Positions 25,774-39,810 of a stretch of 64,000 nt of DNA are shown here, piece by piece. The translations under genes and the position numbers were made by a program. This DNA is from Rutidosis leptorrhynchoides (lineage: Eukaryota > Streptophyta > Magnoliopsida > Asterales > Asteraceae): NCBI RefSeq assembly GCF_046630445.1, contig NC_092339.1, positions 55,289,501 to 55,353,500 on the forward strand, read 5' to 3'. Numbering within the stretch: position 1 is the stretch's first letter; each line of letters opens with the position of its first letter. The notes below the pieces were generated by a model. That model had not been told where the DNA came from and made no database searches. It worked only from the letters and a program-made list of their open reading frames with translations.

Positions 25774-25842
25774 TGCCCCAACTCGGAATCGAACCCGCGA
25801 CCCTTCGTTAAACATACAGCACCCTAAACCATCCAACCATCT
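25774..25842 (-). other. tRNA-like segment 1, LARD-C 3' LTR
   Basis: Minus strand reads GGTTGGATGGTTTAGGG (D-arm-like) and later GGTTCGATTCC, a perfect Pol III B box (25785-25795). The sense is the same as the element. The 3' strand TTGGGGCA lacks a 5' partner. Confidence 0.6.
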
Positions 25843-26081
25843 TTGCTTTTCTATCCTAATCCGTATATTAATTCAGTTAATCTATCTTTTCTGTGTTCTC
25901 ATAATACACATCATACTAGCTCCAATTGGGTTTTGGCCCAACCAAAAATTTTACGACCCAATTGAAAATACATAATCCTGATGGCCCAACAATGATTCTA
26001 AAACCATTTACTCGACCCAATAAGGTCACGGCCCAAATGCCAGTTTTTATTGTTGATAAAATACGAAAAAAATATGTCTTA

Positions 26082-26147
26082 GCCTGGTTTTGAACCCAAG
26101 ACCTCTCGCTTAATATCCTCACGCCCAAACCGTCCATCTGCTAAATC
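26082..26147 (-). other. tRNA-like segment 2, LARD-C 3' LTR
   Basis: A second related segment, with GGTTCAAAACC in the B-box place. The sister LTR has GGTTCGAAACC at 34302-34365, a better match. Confidence 0.5.
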
Positions 26148-27600
26148 ATTTCTGTTATTAATGCCCAAACTAATCCTATTAACCCATTTTCTGATTGTTA
26201 GTCATCATCTCTACATCATTAACATTATAAACTTTATTATCATCATCATGTTTGTTATTTACCTGTATCATGATTTTTAATATTCATCACAAAATCATCG
26301 TATACCAACATCATTATCAATACCGTAACACCATCATGATTGTACATCATCAAAATCATTTCATGATCATCATCATCTTACTTTGTCACCTCTTCTATTT
26401 GGAGTCCACGATCAAATCAAGGTTTACGACCCTTTTTGTGGTGTTTAGATAAAGAGTGGGTGGGTTTTCCTTGGGTCTACCACGAAAAAGAAATATTCAC
26501 AAGTAAGGAAAGATTGTCGGCCATGAGTTCCAAGTTGTTTCCACTTGCATCACCTTTTTCTTTTTGAATTCAAGTGGGATTATTGTTTGGTATTAGTCTA
26601 CAAAAGTAGGAAAGTAGCAGCCACTTTATGGTGTGATATCACTTTCATCTTGCCACTTTAAATACTCGATCCAATTGAAAAATGGTTATACCGAATGGCA
26701 ACAAAGTTTCTTTATGTGGTTCATAGTTACAAGTTAAACCGAATTGGTTGCAGCAGTAATACAAGCTTTAATGGTGATCGTGGTGATTGTGGAAACAGAA
26801 ACGTGACGAGTATAGCAGCAGTTTGTTTGGAGACGGTTGGGTGTTTGTCGAAGGTTACATGAGGAAGACAACGATGATGGTTTTTCTTGATCAAAACAGA
26901 AATATGCAGTAGCACAACAGGTTTTAGCAGGTTGAGATGGTGGTGGTTTGCGAGGTTTAAACAGAAAAAAATGGTTGGTAATGGTTCGGTTAGCATCAAT
27001 TCATGATGGCTTGTGTGGTGTTAGATTACAATGAGAGATGGAGAAAGAGAGGAAAGGTGGTCATGGTGTTTTGCTACGGTTGGAACAGAAAATATCACGA
27101 CTGCAGTAGTTGAGCAGTTGGGATGATTTTTAAGTGGTGTTGTGTTGTAATTTATAGCTGGGACCTAAACGTAACTATAGTAGCAGTAATTGGTTGCAAT
27201 CGGGCAGAAGAAGGTAGATAAATTAAATAGATTGACAAAAAAAATTTATGTTTGGTATATAAATATAGATATATGAAGTTGCATGTATGCAGGTGAGGTT
27301 GATTGTGTGAGTGGCCGAGAGGTTAGGAACGAAGAAGGAAAGAAAGAGGAATGGGAAGACAAGGAAGGTGGTATGATAGTGTTTGATTATAAATTTTGAT
27401 GGGTCTACCTAATACTCGGACAAAAACAAAGAACAGGAAAAAAATATAAATGCAAGAGTACCTTCATAACAGAATTTGTTTTTATTTGATTGATATGTGA
27501 AACGGAATCCTAGAGTGTAACTGTTCAATTTATGAAATATACAACTATCCGTTCTTTTATATATATTATGCTACAATCTGTTCCCTTATATAACTTAATC

Positions 27601-27604
<4 letters not shown>

Positions 27605-27697
<93 letters not shown>
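27605..27697. repeat. (TA)n microsatellite
   Basis: Pure TA run of about 93 bases in the 3' LTR of LARD-C. Confidence 0.95.
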
Positions 27698-27698
<1 letters not shown>

Positions 27699-28038
27699 TA
27701 TATTCGTATTTTAGTAATTATAATTAATCATTTTTTTTATATATATACTTGTATTAATATTACACTTAATTATTTGGTATCTTAGTTTACATATTTAATT
27801 CAAATGCTTAATTTATATTTTATAATTTCAAATTAAATTAGTATACATATACTTACATTTATATATATTTATTTATAAATAATTGTTCGTGAATCGTCGG
27901 GATTAGTCAAAGGGTAATTTGAATATATGAACATAATTTCCAAAACTTTCGAGACTCAACATTACAGACTTTGCTTATCGTATCGAAATCATATAAAGAT
28001 TAAGTTTAAGTTTGGTCGAAAATTTCCGGGTCATCACA

Positions 28039-28074
28039 GTACCTACCCGTTAAAGAAATTTCGTCCCGAAATTT
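28039..28074 (-). other. LARD-C polypurine tract and hairpin
   Basis: Minus TTAACGGGTAGGTAC abuts the LTR. The hairpin AAATTTCG/CGAAATTT lies at 28056-28074, the same layout as LARD-1 and D. Confidence 0.75.
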
Positions 28075-28444
28075 GAGTGAGGTCGTCATGGCTAACAATA
28101 AATATGTTTTCATGACGAATATGAGTTGATAATTAGAGTTTTATCTTCATTGAGTTATATAGATAAAATGATTCGATTAATCGAATCGTATGAATGAAGT
28201 TATCACAGAAGATTGAGGTATGGTAATAGATATTTGTCTTTATTTTTAACGTAGTCACGTTTGAATTTAGGAAGTAAGGTGCGTCTTAACTTTTGACGTT
28301 ATCTTGGTTGAATTCCGAAATTCAAGGGATTTAAAAGAAAATCTTCGAAGTCTAAAAGATTTGATTCTTCGGCGAATAAAGAAATTAAGATCTCTATAAT
28401 TAAATACGGTGATCTCTCCCGATTACTACGTCTGATATTTCCAT

Positions 28445-28450
28445 TATAAA
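28445..28450 (+). promoter_or_regulatory. TATA box before the LARD-C antisense ORF
   Basis: TATAAA, 82 bases before the ATG at 28527. It aligns with the TATA-like box at 5168 in LARD-1. Confidence 0.45.
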
Positions 28451-28526
28451 TTAAGCTCTTCCGTTCCATTACTCTCACCATTCCTTTACTTTCTTTCTTA
28501 GTTCATACATCCAGAAGATTGTGATA

Positions 28527-28700
28527 ATGCTTAATCCAGTTCTAATCCTTAATATTTTTCTAATTATCATTTCTGTCATCCTTCTTTTCAATCTTCCATC
28601 AGAAGAATCTGTTTACTTCTACTATTACCTTGGGGTGATACTATTCTTAATTATATCGTGTCTTTATATTGCTATCCGTATTAATATCCACGATTTGTAA
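28527..28700 (+). CDS. small antisense ORF of LARD-C, predicted two-helix membrane peptide (57 aa)
   Basis: Counterpart of 5258-5431, with the same length, start and stop. It starts MLNPVLIL, has hydrophobic residues 5-23, the turn PSEES, then YFYYYLG and a second hydrophobic stretch that includes CLYIAI. Its DNA is about 75% identical to the LARD-1 copy, with no indels. Third codon positions carry 21 of the 43 base differences. The surrounding internal domain shows many indels. Same caveats as for the LARD-1 copy: no known family and no proof of expression. Confidence 0.45.
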   Translation: MLNPVLILNIFLIIISVILLFNLPSEESVYFYYYLGVILFLIISCLYIAIRINIHDL

Positions 28701-28967
28701 TCTCCGTGTTGTTATTGGGCTTTATATTTTCTCTTATATTTTGGAGCTCTTTGCCTTTTTATTATCTTCTCAACCTCTAGTAAAGCGAGTAACGGTCCAG
28801 AATTCATAAGTATGGAGTTTCGAATGAACATCATGTTCTAAACAAGAAAGAACGTATTAGCACGATTTGATTTGTCAAATTTCCAGAATCACTGAGAATA
28901 GAACTATCAAGAATATATTTTCTTGATATGTTCAGAAGTTGAGTAGAATGAAAGAGTTATGTAACAT

Positions 28968-29080
28968 GGCACATGATGATGTTATAATCTGTGAATCATC
29001 ACGTTCCATTAGAAACTCAGCATGACTTACTGTAATATAATCACGTTGATCAAGTGTCATTATATTATACTAACTCATGC
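28968..29080. other. conserved non-coding core with a 61-bp near-palindrome, LARD-C
   Basis: Matches 5794-5907. The palindrome 29020-29080 is base-for-base identical to 5847-5907. Confidence 0.8.
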
Positions 29081-31370
29081 ATCAGTTCCCAACATTACTT
29101 CAATAACATTCATATTTTAAGCTCGAAAGTTTACAAAATATAGAAACTAACAGTTTTTATATGATGTAACACTGATAGCACAAAGAGATTAATGATTTCA
29201 GATAAGAATAGTTATAAAAAAATATCTCCAGGAATATGGAGGATATTTATAATGAAAGATACGATAATATCTCGGAATATTTAAGATCAGAGGATGATAG
29301 AAACTATTATCTGCAAGGGTTTAGAGTAAAGAGTAAGATATTCGCTAAAGACTTTAGCAGGCATTGAATCATTTGGATTCTTTGAAGTCAAACTTATTCT
29401 TTGTGATTTGTCAACGGCTTTCTTTATAGTTTCGCATAATCTGCTTTTCGGTACTAAATTTTCTATTGAATGTTTCCAATATAATGATACACAGGAAGCA
29501 GGAAGAGGTATATAATTTCGAACGAGAATTTTTTTGAAAATATCCTCAGAAATATCGAAGATATTGATGATGATATTTTGGAATTTCTAAGTTTGAAGGT
29601 TGATGAAGAAAAATTTTCCGCAAGATTTTAACGTGACTTCGGAGCAAGATATTCTCTAAAGATTTCAACGGATCCAGAATTACCTGGATTCTTTGAATAT
29701 AGGATATGGTCCTTGTATTTGTCCTTGGTCTCCTTCATGGTAGCTCAATCTGTTTTTCAATACCCAATTTTCTATCGAGTGTTCCCAACACTCCTTTCTT
29801 TATCATCAAACTTTTGGTCGTTTAGACCATCTACCATTTTTCTGTTTCCTCTGCATTTAATGCTATGATATCTGAATCATCGGTTATTAATCCGAGGTGG
29901 TTTCAGGAAAATTGTGTTTTTAGATGATTAAACGCTGATGGTAATATGGTGGAATATGAAAGGTTCCCTGGTAACAATAAAAAAGCACGCGTATATATCA
30001 TCGTTATAATAAGGTTGTTTCGTACGAAAAGTCGAAGTTGTCTTGCTGGAGCTGTGACAAAACTGGCTCTCTCGAACAGCAGATGCAAAGTTATTTTCGG
30101 TAATAATAACGCTAAAGGAATTAGCACAGTTGCGAGTTAAACGTTTACTCAGGTTCCGAGTGTTTTCAGGTGTATAACTATATGCATCACTCTTTCCTTC
30201 CGTAGATGAAGTGCGGTTGATTCATCCTATCGATTGAGGTGTTTTCAAGAATCATGAAAGGTTTGAACGCAGATTAGAATTGTCAAGATACAAATGAGGT
30301 TTAAGATGAAATCAAGTGGCAAACTTGAAGAATTATTTAGTTTCATATGTTATAATTAATATTTTAATTCATTTTAATTGTCCAATGTTGATAGCCCACA
30401 GTTAGCAGTGTACAAATAATAATTCATATATAAGTTACTATATAATATTCAAATTAAATAATACGTATCGTGACCCGTATACGTCTCAGACTCGATCACA
30501 ACTCAAAGTATATATATTATTTGAGAATCAACCTCAACTCTGTATAGAAAACTCGATCATTACTGCATATAGAGTATCTATGGTGATTCTAAATAATATA
30601 TATAGATGCGTCGATATGATATGTTAAAACCTTGTATACGTGTCCCGATATTTAAAGTGCGTAAAATAAATACAGAAATTAAATGACGATAAATAAAATG
30701 CGTAAAGTAAATAACAGAATTTGAATGATGATAATTAAAATTGCGATAATTAAATTGCGATAAAATAAATTGCGATAAATAAATTGCGATAATTAAATGG
30801 TAATACGGAAATAACAGTTAGCTTGGAACAGTTAGCTAGGATTTTGTTAGCGTGGATTCTTAACAAAATTTCATATTGTTAATTAGTCTGTTTCTAATCA
30901 ATTTTTTTTGTGTCCATTTTTTCTTCATTATGCCACTTGTTGGATTCTGATATGTCAAAATCCTAATATGAAATTGAATTTGAATGAAAATAGTTATTCT
31001 TTGGTGAACGGATACGTATATCGGTGGATGTAAGTAGGATAGTATATGACTATTGAAACAGATTCGAAGAACGTACAGTGTAACTTATTAATGTGAAATT
31101 TAAATATTCCTCGGGTATTACCTACCCGTTAAAATATTTTCACCATTAACAGTTTGTACAAGAGAATTTTTAATTACAATCTTTATGAAAACATATATAC
31201 ATATATATTTTCTTCAGATGTATTCATGGATTTAATGAGTTAATATGATATTAAACTCATTTGCTTTTCGGTTGGAACTAGAATAAATAATCTCTAAAAC
31301 TTTAGAGATTACATATTCGCCATGTCAAACGAAGATAATTGAGGTAGAACGATACGTAGAACGAAGATCA
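29081..31370. other. LARD-C internal domain without recognisable genes
   Basis: Alignable in patches with LARD-1 5908-8349, for example around the shared GAGCTGTGACAAAACT near 30050. About 600 bases at 30340-30960 are not obviously shared. They include repeated GCGATAAT(T)AAAT units near 30680-30800. No protein is supported. The internal polypurine-like copy is at 31118-31134. Confidence 0.55.
31118..31134 (-). other. internal polypurine-tract-like copy, LARD-C
   Basis: Minus AACGGGTAGGTAATA, nearly the same as the 3' polypurine tract. The flanking DNA (GTACAAGAGAATT, TACAATCT) resembles element D just upstream of gag. Confidence 0.55.
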
Positions 31371-31896
31371 TACTCAAAGTACAGATGATGATATTGAAGC
31401 ATGGATTGTTGATGGTACTGGTGCTGTTATTGATGGTACTGTTGGTGCCGGTGATGTTGCTGAAGCTAGTACATTTTGCACCATATTCTCCGAATTGATT
31501 ATTCGAACGCGAAGTTCGTTGACTTATTACTCCAGGATGATTGTCGATCGGAACGAGCGGATGAATAAGGTTCAGAATTGTGGATAGAATATAATCTTGT
31601 CGAGTTTCCCTGGAAATGAGACTGAAAATGGTGTCTCGAACAGGTTCACTGGTAAACGCTTTAGGTTCATTGTCAAGAGGTGAATTCGGTTGGTAGAAGG
31701 GATCACCTTCTTCGCATCTCCATTGTTTAAGTCGACTACGAACTCATCAAATGAATTGGGGATGACTGATTGATTGATTCATTCTGGTGACACCGCTTTT
31801 GAAATTTAGGTGAATATCCATGTCGGAATAGCTGTCGGAATACTTATCAGAATAGCTATCGAAATCTGTGGGACTCGAACTGGTTGTGGGATTCAT
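31370..31896 (-). pseudogene. decayed pre-gag ORF of LARD-C
   Basis: ATG 31896 begins MNPTTSSSPTDFDS, with repeated YSD units, and meets a stop after about 50 codons. Downstream, the segment matching the coiled-coil end of the LARD-1 and B ORFs is present but broken by a small deletion (GTAATAAGTCAAC against GTAATAGAAGAAGTCAAC). It is the most degraded of the three LARD copies. Confidence 0.5.
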
Positions 31897-32314
31897 CTCA
31901 TACGATCAGATGAAGAATTTTCGATAAGAAATAGATTATAGGATGTAGATTAGTACCCTGCAATACATAATTTACATATGCATATATAATACTAAAATCC
32001 CATAAGTTATGGAGGAATCTACGGAAGCTGTCAGGCAAAGTCTACAGTAACAGATATGCTAAGATATGAATTAGCAGATACGCTAAGATACGAATTTTGT
32101 CTATACACTATTCATGCAATCATTGCAGTAAGATGTGTCTAGACTAGGAATGATAAGCAGGTAATATCCTAAGGATGATAAGCAGATGATTTCCGACAAA
32201 AATGGTAAGCAAAACTTTTGACATGCAGACACGGTCGAAGTCCAGACTCACTAATGCATCCTAACGACTATCAGTTAGACATACTAATGCAATATCTGGT
32301 TCACTAAGACCACC

Positions 32315-32326
32315 GCTCTGATACCA
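32315..32326 (-). other. primer binding site, LARD-C
   Basis: Minus TGGTATCAGAGC, two bases from the LTR start at 32329. Confidence 0.9.
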
Positions 32327-32328
32327 AC

Positions 32329-34793
<2,465 letters not shown>

Positions 34794-36845
34794 CTCTGGT
34801 AGAGTGCCTTATGTCTACAGAATGTGTGGTCAAAATTATCATTTGACTGGAAGTTTATTACCGAAAGATGGTCAGCTACCCCGATTTTGTCAGTTATACA
34901 TCTATTCAACACAAAATGAAGTTGATAATCGAATCAATGCCTACAGGTAATATATTCATCGATACATCTTTCATAACTACATTATTATAATTTTATATAT
35001 TTTTTTAACACTTTTAATAACAGCAATTCTAAAAACTCGAAAAAGGGGACGAAAACTACTACTACCTTAGCTCTTGATTCTTCAATCGTTTATGAAATCA
35101 AAGGTTTATTGGATGAAATAAACCCATTGGTTAAACAGTTCCGCATGGCTAGGGATAGGTTTGACATCAACGCTGCTGAACCCGTACGATTGAAGCTAAT
35201 TGGGAGCAGAACTACTGATGGACGCAGTAATAACTTACCAACGTGTGACGAGGTAGCAGCCCTAATAATAGGAGATCTAGATGGTACCACTGATAAAAGG
35301 GATATTCTGTTGGAAACTCGAGAAAAAAATTGCAGCGGATATGTGAACTACATCCTTCTTATCTAGCACTTCAGCATCCGTTATTATTTCCCTATGCGGA
35401 AGATGGTTTTAGGACAGACATTTTGCATAAAGGTGTCGAAAAAGAAGATCGGTCTGGACACATTAAACTCACATTACGGGAGTTTTTCGCGTATCGATTA
35501 CAAGTCAGAGTTGGGGAAACATCTTTGATCTTAATGTCCCGAATCTTATTACAGCAGTTTATTGTTGATGCATATACAATGGTTGAAAACACAAGGTTGA
35601 ATTACATTAGGAATAATCAAAAAGCATTCAGGATTGTTCAGGCATCAACTCTATATGAAGCTCATGAATCCGGTAATTATGATGTATCTATTATGGGCAC
35701 CAGAATAACACTACCATCGTCATTTACCGGTGGTGCAAGGTACATGCGAGAAAACTATATGGACGCAATGGCTATCGTTAGAGCATACGGATATCCAGAT
35801 TTGTTTATTACATTCACTTGCAATCCTAATTGGCCAGAAATTCTCTGTTTTCTAGAAACTCAGAATCTCAAACCCGAAGACAGTCCTGACATAAATACCC
35901 GTGTATTTAAAATCAAGTTAGATGCTTTGATTACCGAGCTTAAAGAAGAAAAACTATTCGGTGGACTAATTGGAGGTAACTAAAATTTATTATCTAAATG
36001 TTTGTATTATTACAAGTCCAATTGTATGTTCTATAATATACAACCTAATGTTTATTAATGTTATCATATTTTTGAATTATTATTTTTTTGACAGTGTTGT
36101 ACGTTGTTGAATTTCAAAAGCGAGGCCTTCCTCATGCTCACATTTGCATTTTCATGGATAAATCACATAGCCTGCCAAATCCCTCCGACATAGACAATGT
36201 TATATGTGCTGAAATACCAGATAAAAATGAGGATCCTGAGTTGTATGAGCTTGTCTCTGAGTTTATGATGCACGGACCTTGCGGACCTGAACACTTATCA
36301 TGTGCTTGTATGAAAAAAGGTATATGCTCAAAGCATTTCCCTAAAGATTTCACAAATGAAACTCGCTTTGACAGTGAAGGTTTTCCAGTTTATAGACGTC
36401 GTGATGATGGAAATTTTATCATGAAAAAAGGAACGAAACTTGACAACAGGTAGTTTTTATTCCTTTTTTTAAAATAATAATAATTATTATTATTCTTTCA
36501 TATATACAATTTTAAATTAGATGATGATTCTTGTGCAGAAATGTTGTTGGTTACAACAAGACACTGCTCAAACAGTATCAGGCTCATATAAATGTTGAGT
36601 GGTGTAATCAAATTGGTTCTATTAAATATTTGTTTAAATACATAAACAAGGGAGCTGATAGAATTTCTGTATCTTTTCAACCAAACACTGAAAATTCAGC
36701 AAGACAGAGAATATCAAAAGCTAAAGATGAGATTGCAGAATATTTTAGCTGTCGTTATATTTCAGCTTGTGAGGCTACGTGGCGATTATTTGATTACCCG
36801 ATTTTATACAGACAACCCGCTGTCTATCGACTTTCCTTCCATTTG
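34794..36845 (+). pseudogene. Helitron Rep-helicase gene, 5' part (truncated, Rep domain)
   Basis: Helitron-like N domain starting within SGRVPYVYRMCGQNYH; everything upstream is missing, so no start codon remains. Exons as read: 34794-34946, 35024-35975, 36095-36449 and 36539-36845, with introns bearing GT and AG. The Rep nuclease motifs are present: the two-His motif in KRGLPHAHICIF and the paired tyrosines in IKYLFKYINKG. A one-base loss in an A-run near 35324 shifts the frame before LQRICELHPSY. The reading frame is cut at 36845 by element D and continues at 48146. In an active Helitron this protein nicks and unwinds DNA for rolling-circle transposition. Confidence 0.88.
36841..36845. other. 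left target site duplication of element D
   Basis: ATTTG, repeated at 48141-48145. Confidence 0.95.
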
Positions 36846-39763
36846 TGTCATAACCCGTCCTTAACCATAAGAACGAGTTAGATAACGTATGATTTCATCG
36901 CGAGGTATTGACCTCTATATGCGACATTTTTAAAAGAACAACTGCATTTATTTTACATTACAAACCATAACTCTTATTTTAATACAAGATTTAGACAATA
37001 AAAAGATGATTATCGTTTAGCGATAATCTTAGACTTACAAACTTTACATGTGATGATAACAATACGATTTCTAGCATATTTTACATTACAATTCCTCGGA
37101 TATGCAGTTTTATTTTTGACACAAATATGCATACTCAAGATCTTGCTTAAATTCAACATGTTGCAGCGGAAGCTTTTAGTTATCACCTGAGAATAAACAT
37201 GCTTAAAACGTCAACATAAAGTTGGTGAGATATAGGTTTAATGCCGGCAGCAATATATATATATATATAGACCACAAGATTTCATATATAAACATTTTAA
37301 TAAAAATATTCTAAGTGGTTGAGCACTTGGTAACCATACTTAACATTTAATCACGTCGCATATTCCCTTTATTATGAAATCTTACTACACCGTACCAAGT
37401 GTAGTCACGAAACGAAGTACTGTGCAACCGTTGAATACTGGTCGTCCAGTCCGGTTGGGGTTGTCAGGCCCGATAGATCTATCAACAGGATTCGCGTTTA
37501 CAATACCGCTGTAAATAATAGTTACCAAGCTACAGGGAAGTATGCCAGTGGTACAACTCAACGTAGAATATATTTTTCAGTTACTTGTGTCCATATCGTA
37601 AAACATAAAATACATGTATTCTCATCCCGAAATACTTAGAGTTTAAAAGTGGGACTATATACTCACTTTTGCCTTGAAGATATATATATTTTGACTTGGT
37701 CTCCGGTTGATATCACGAACCTATCCATATATAGTTTATCAATATATTTCCATTTTAAACAATCGTCACATATATATACTTATTATACTTTTAATAGTTT
37801 TAATAATTTCTTAGTCCGTAGTTAGCAGTCCGATGTTAGTAATTCAATTTTAATGGTTCATATTTAGGTGTTTAATAAATAAAACCCCCATCGAAATAAA
37901 TAAAACCCCATCTTATTTGTATTGGTCGGGATTAATCTTGACCCACGGTACCGGTGTTGTCAAAAGACGTGTTGCGTACATAAAGTACCGGTGTTGTCAA
38001 ATGACGTGTTGCGTACAATCATGGGATATTATGATTAATCTTCTCGTATTGTTTACGGGTGGTCCTGAAATATATAAAATTAAATTATGAGTACATATAT
38101 ATAAAATATCATGTTATTTTAGAAAGATGTGATTCATTTAATTTTTCTCCAATTATTTTCGTGGCTAAACTAGTTTTGGATATCCGATCTTGTTTTGGTC
38201 ATAGTTTCTTCGTTACAACTCCGTTTTCGTTGGTTCAACTTGCCACTTCCTTGGATCGAGTCCCTCTTTAAAAATATGAACTGTAAATACCTTAGTTTGT
38301 ATTCGAAATCACAGGTCATAGGTCAAACTTTGGTGAAACTTATGAAGTTAATCATTTTCCATCATATAAACAATATTAAATGATTATTTTTCTAAAAATA
38401 CTTATACTTTGAGTTAAATCATGAAATTTTTATGTGTTATCATATTCATAGTAAATATCATTTTTCCAGAAAATAAACCTCAATTCAAGGTTCAAAATAG
38501 TTTTTAATTATCCAACCCAAAACCGCCCCCGGTTGCACTCCGACGTCGTAAAAACAGTTTTTAAGGTGTTCTTTGAAAAACCAAGTTATACCTTGTTAAA
38601 TTAGCATATATTTATGATATATTACATGTCTTGAAGTATTTTAAAAGTTAAGTTAGAAGGATCTATTTATTTTGCAAACAAGTTTGAAAACATTCAAACT
38701 ATATTCTTGTTGTTAAAATTTTATACCACAAAATAAGATAGCTATATATATATGAATCAAATAAGGTTATGAACATAGTTACTACCTCAAGTTCCTTGGA
38801 CAAGGTTGCTGTAAAAGAGGAGTAAAGACCTAGAATCAAAAGGGTGATGGAATTGGATGAAAGATTGGAAGTAAGTTTGTGTTCTTGGAAGGATTCTTGA
38901 AGTGTTTTTTTGTAAGGGTTTTCTTATGGTGATTAAAGCTTGTTTCTATGGCTAGATCTTCATGGTTTCTTGCTGAATGATTATGGAGGTTAATGCTCTT
39001 AAAAGTGTGTGTGTTTTAGCTAAGAAAATGGAAGTTAAAATGAATCAAAATGAGGATATCCCCATGGTACTTAAAAACGTGAATGGGGAGGACAAAACAA
39101 GATTTTCAAGTTTGTTATTTTATGTAATTAGTCAACAAACTTCCAAATACCAATTACCTTATACATAAGGCATGAACAAGGGCTGGTTAGGTGGTGATTT
39201 TATGTGTATATACCAATAGTAAATACCTATAGAAGCTAGGTATGATACGGTACATATACCGTAGATATACGTATAGAAATCTTGTGAAAAATGGAATGAG
39301 AATTCAAATATAGCTATCTTTTGTGAATACACTTATATGGTTTTATGTATTTAAGTCCTTAAAAGTGATTAAATACATTACTTATACGATATATGTATAA
39401 ACATTATATGTTATAAGTATTTATGTCAAATAACGTTACGTATGGTTATCGTTTTGAAAACTTAAGTTAGTAGTTTCAAAATATACTTATAACTTATTGT
39501 TATTAATACAAAATGAGATATTAAAACATCCTTAGGTCATGTTAAATATGTATATATACATATATACACACAAACGTATAATTATCATATGTTATATAGT
39601 TCGTGATATCATCGGTCAAACTAGACGGTCAAACGTTGTGTAAAACTCTTTTCGAAAACATAAATCTCAAAAATTTGGATTGCTTATCATGTTGGTAAGG
39701 TTTAATTTATGTAAATATTAATCTTATAAGTATAGAACGATCGAAAAAGTGCGGGTCATTACA
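36846..39763 (-). repeat. Element D 3' LTR
   Basis: Runs TGTCATAACCCG to GGGTCATTACA. It contains the dyad at 37472-37483, the CCTGAGAATAAACATGC and GTTGGTGAG block at about 37190-37230, and a 35-bp tandem duplication (37949-38017). Short open frames inside, present also in the other LTR, are not supported as genes. Confidence 0.93.
37949..38017. repeat. two copies of a roughly 35-bp unit in the D LTR
   Basis: The unit GTACCGGTGTTGTCAAA then GACGTGTTGCGTACA is repeated head to tail. The same pair is at 46324-46393 in the other LTR. Confidence 0.9.
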
Positions 39764-39799
39764 GTACCTACCCGTTAAATAAATTTCGTCCCGAAATTT
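39764..39799 (-). other. Element D polypurine tract and hairpin
   Basis: Minus TTAACGGGTAGGTAC abuts the 3' LTR. The AAATTTCG/CGAAATTT hairpin at 39781-39799 lies between the pol stop and the tract. Confidence 0.8.
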
Positions 39800-39810
39800 T
39801 AAAATTGTAC

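Noticed and set aside
25733-25975. Open frame with NAPTRNRTRDPSL, and a similar one at 33917
   Set aside because: This motif comes from reading the antisense of a tRNA-like segment, a known source of false proteins.
36498-36680. Minus-strand open frames inside the Helitron Rep exons
   Set aside because: Shadows of the plus-strand Rep-helicase coding sequence.
38059-38271. 70-codon ORF present in both D LTRs (also 46435)
   Set aside because: LTR sister copies are nearly identical by descent, so shared openness is not evidence of coding.
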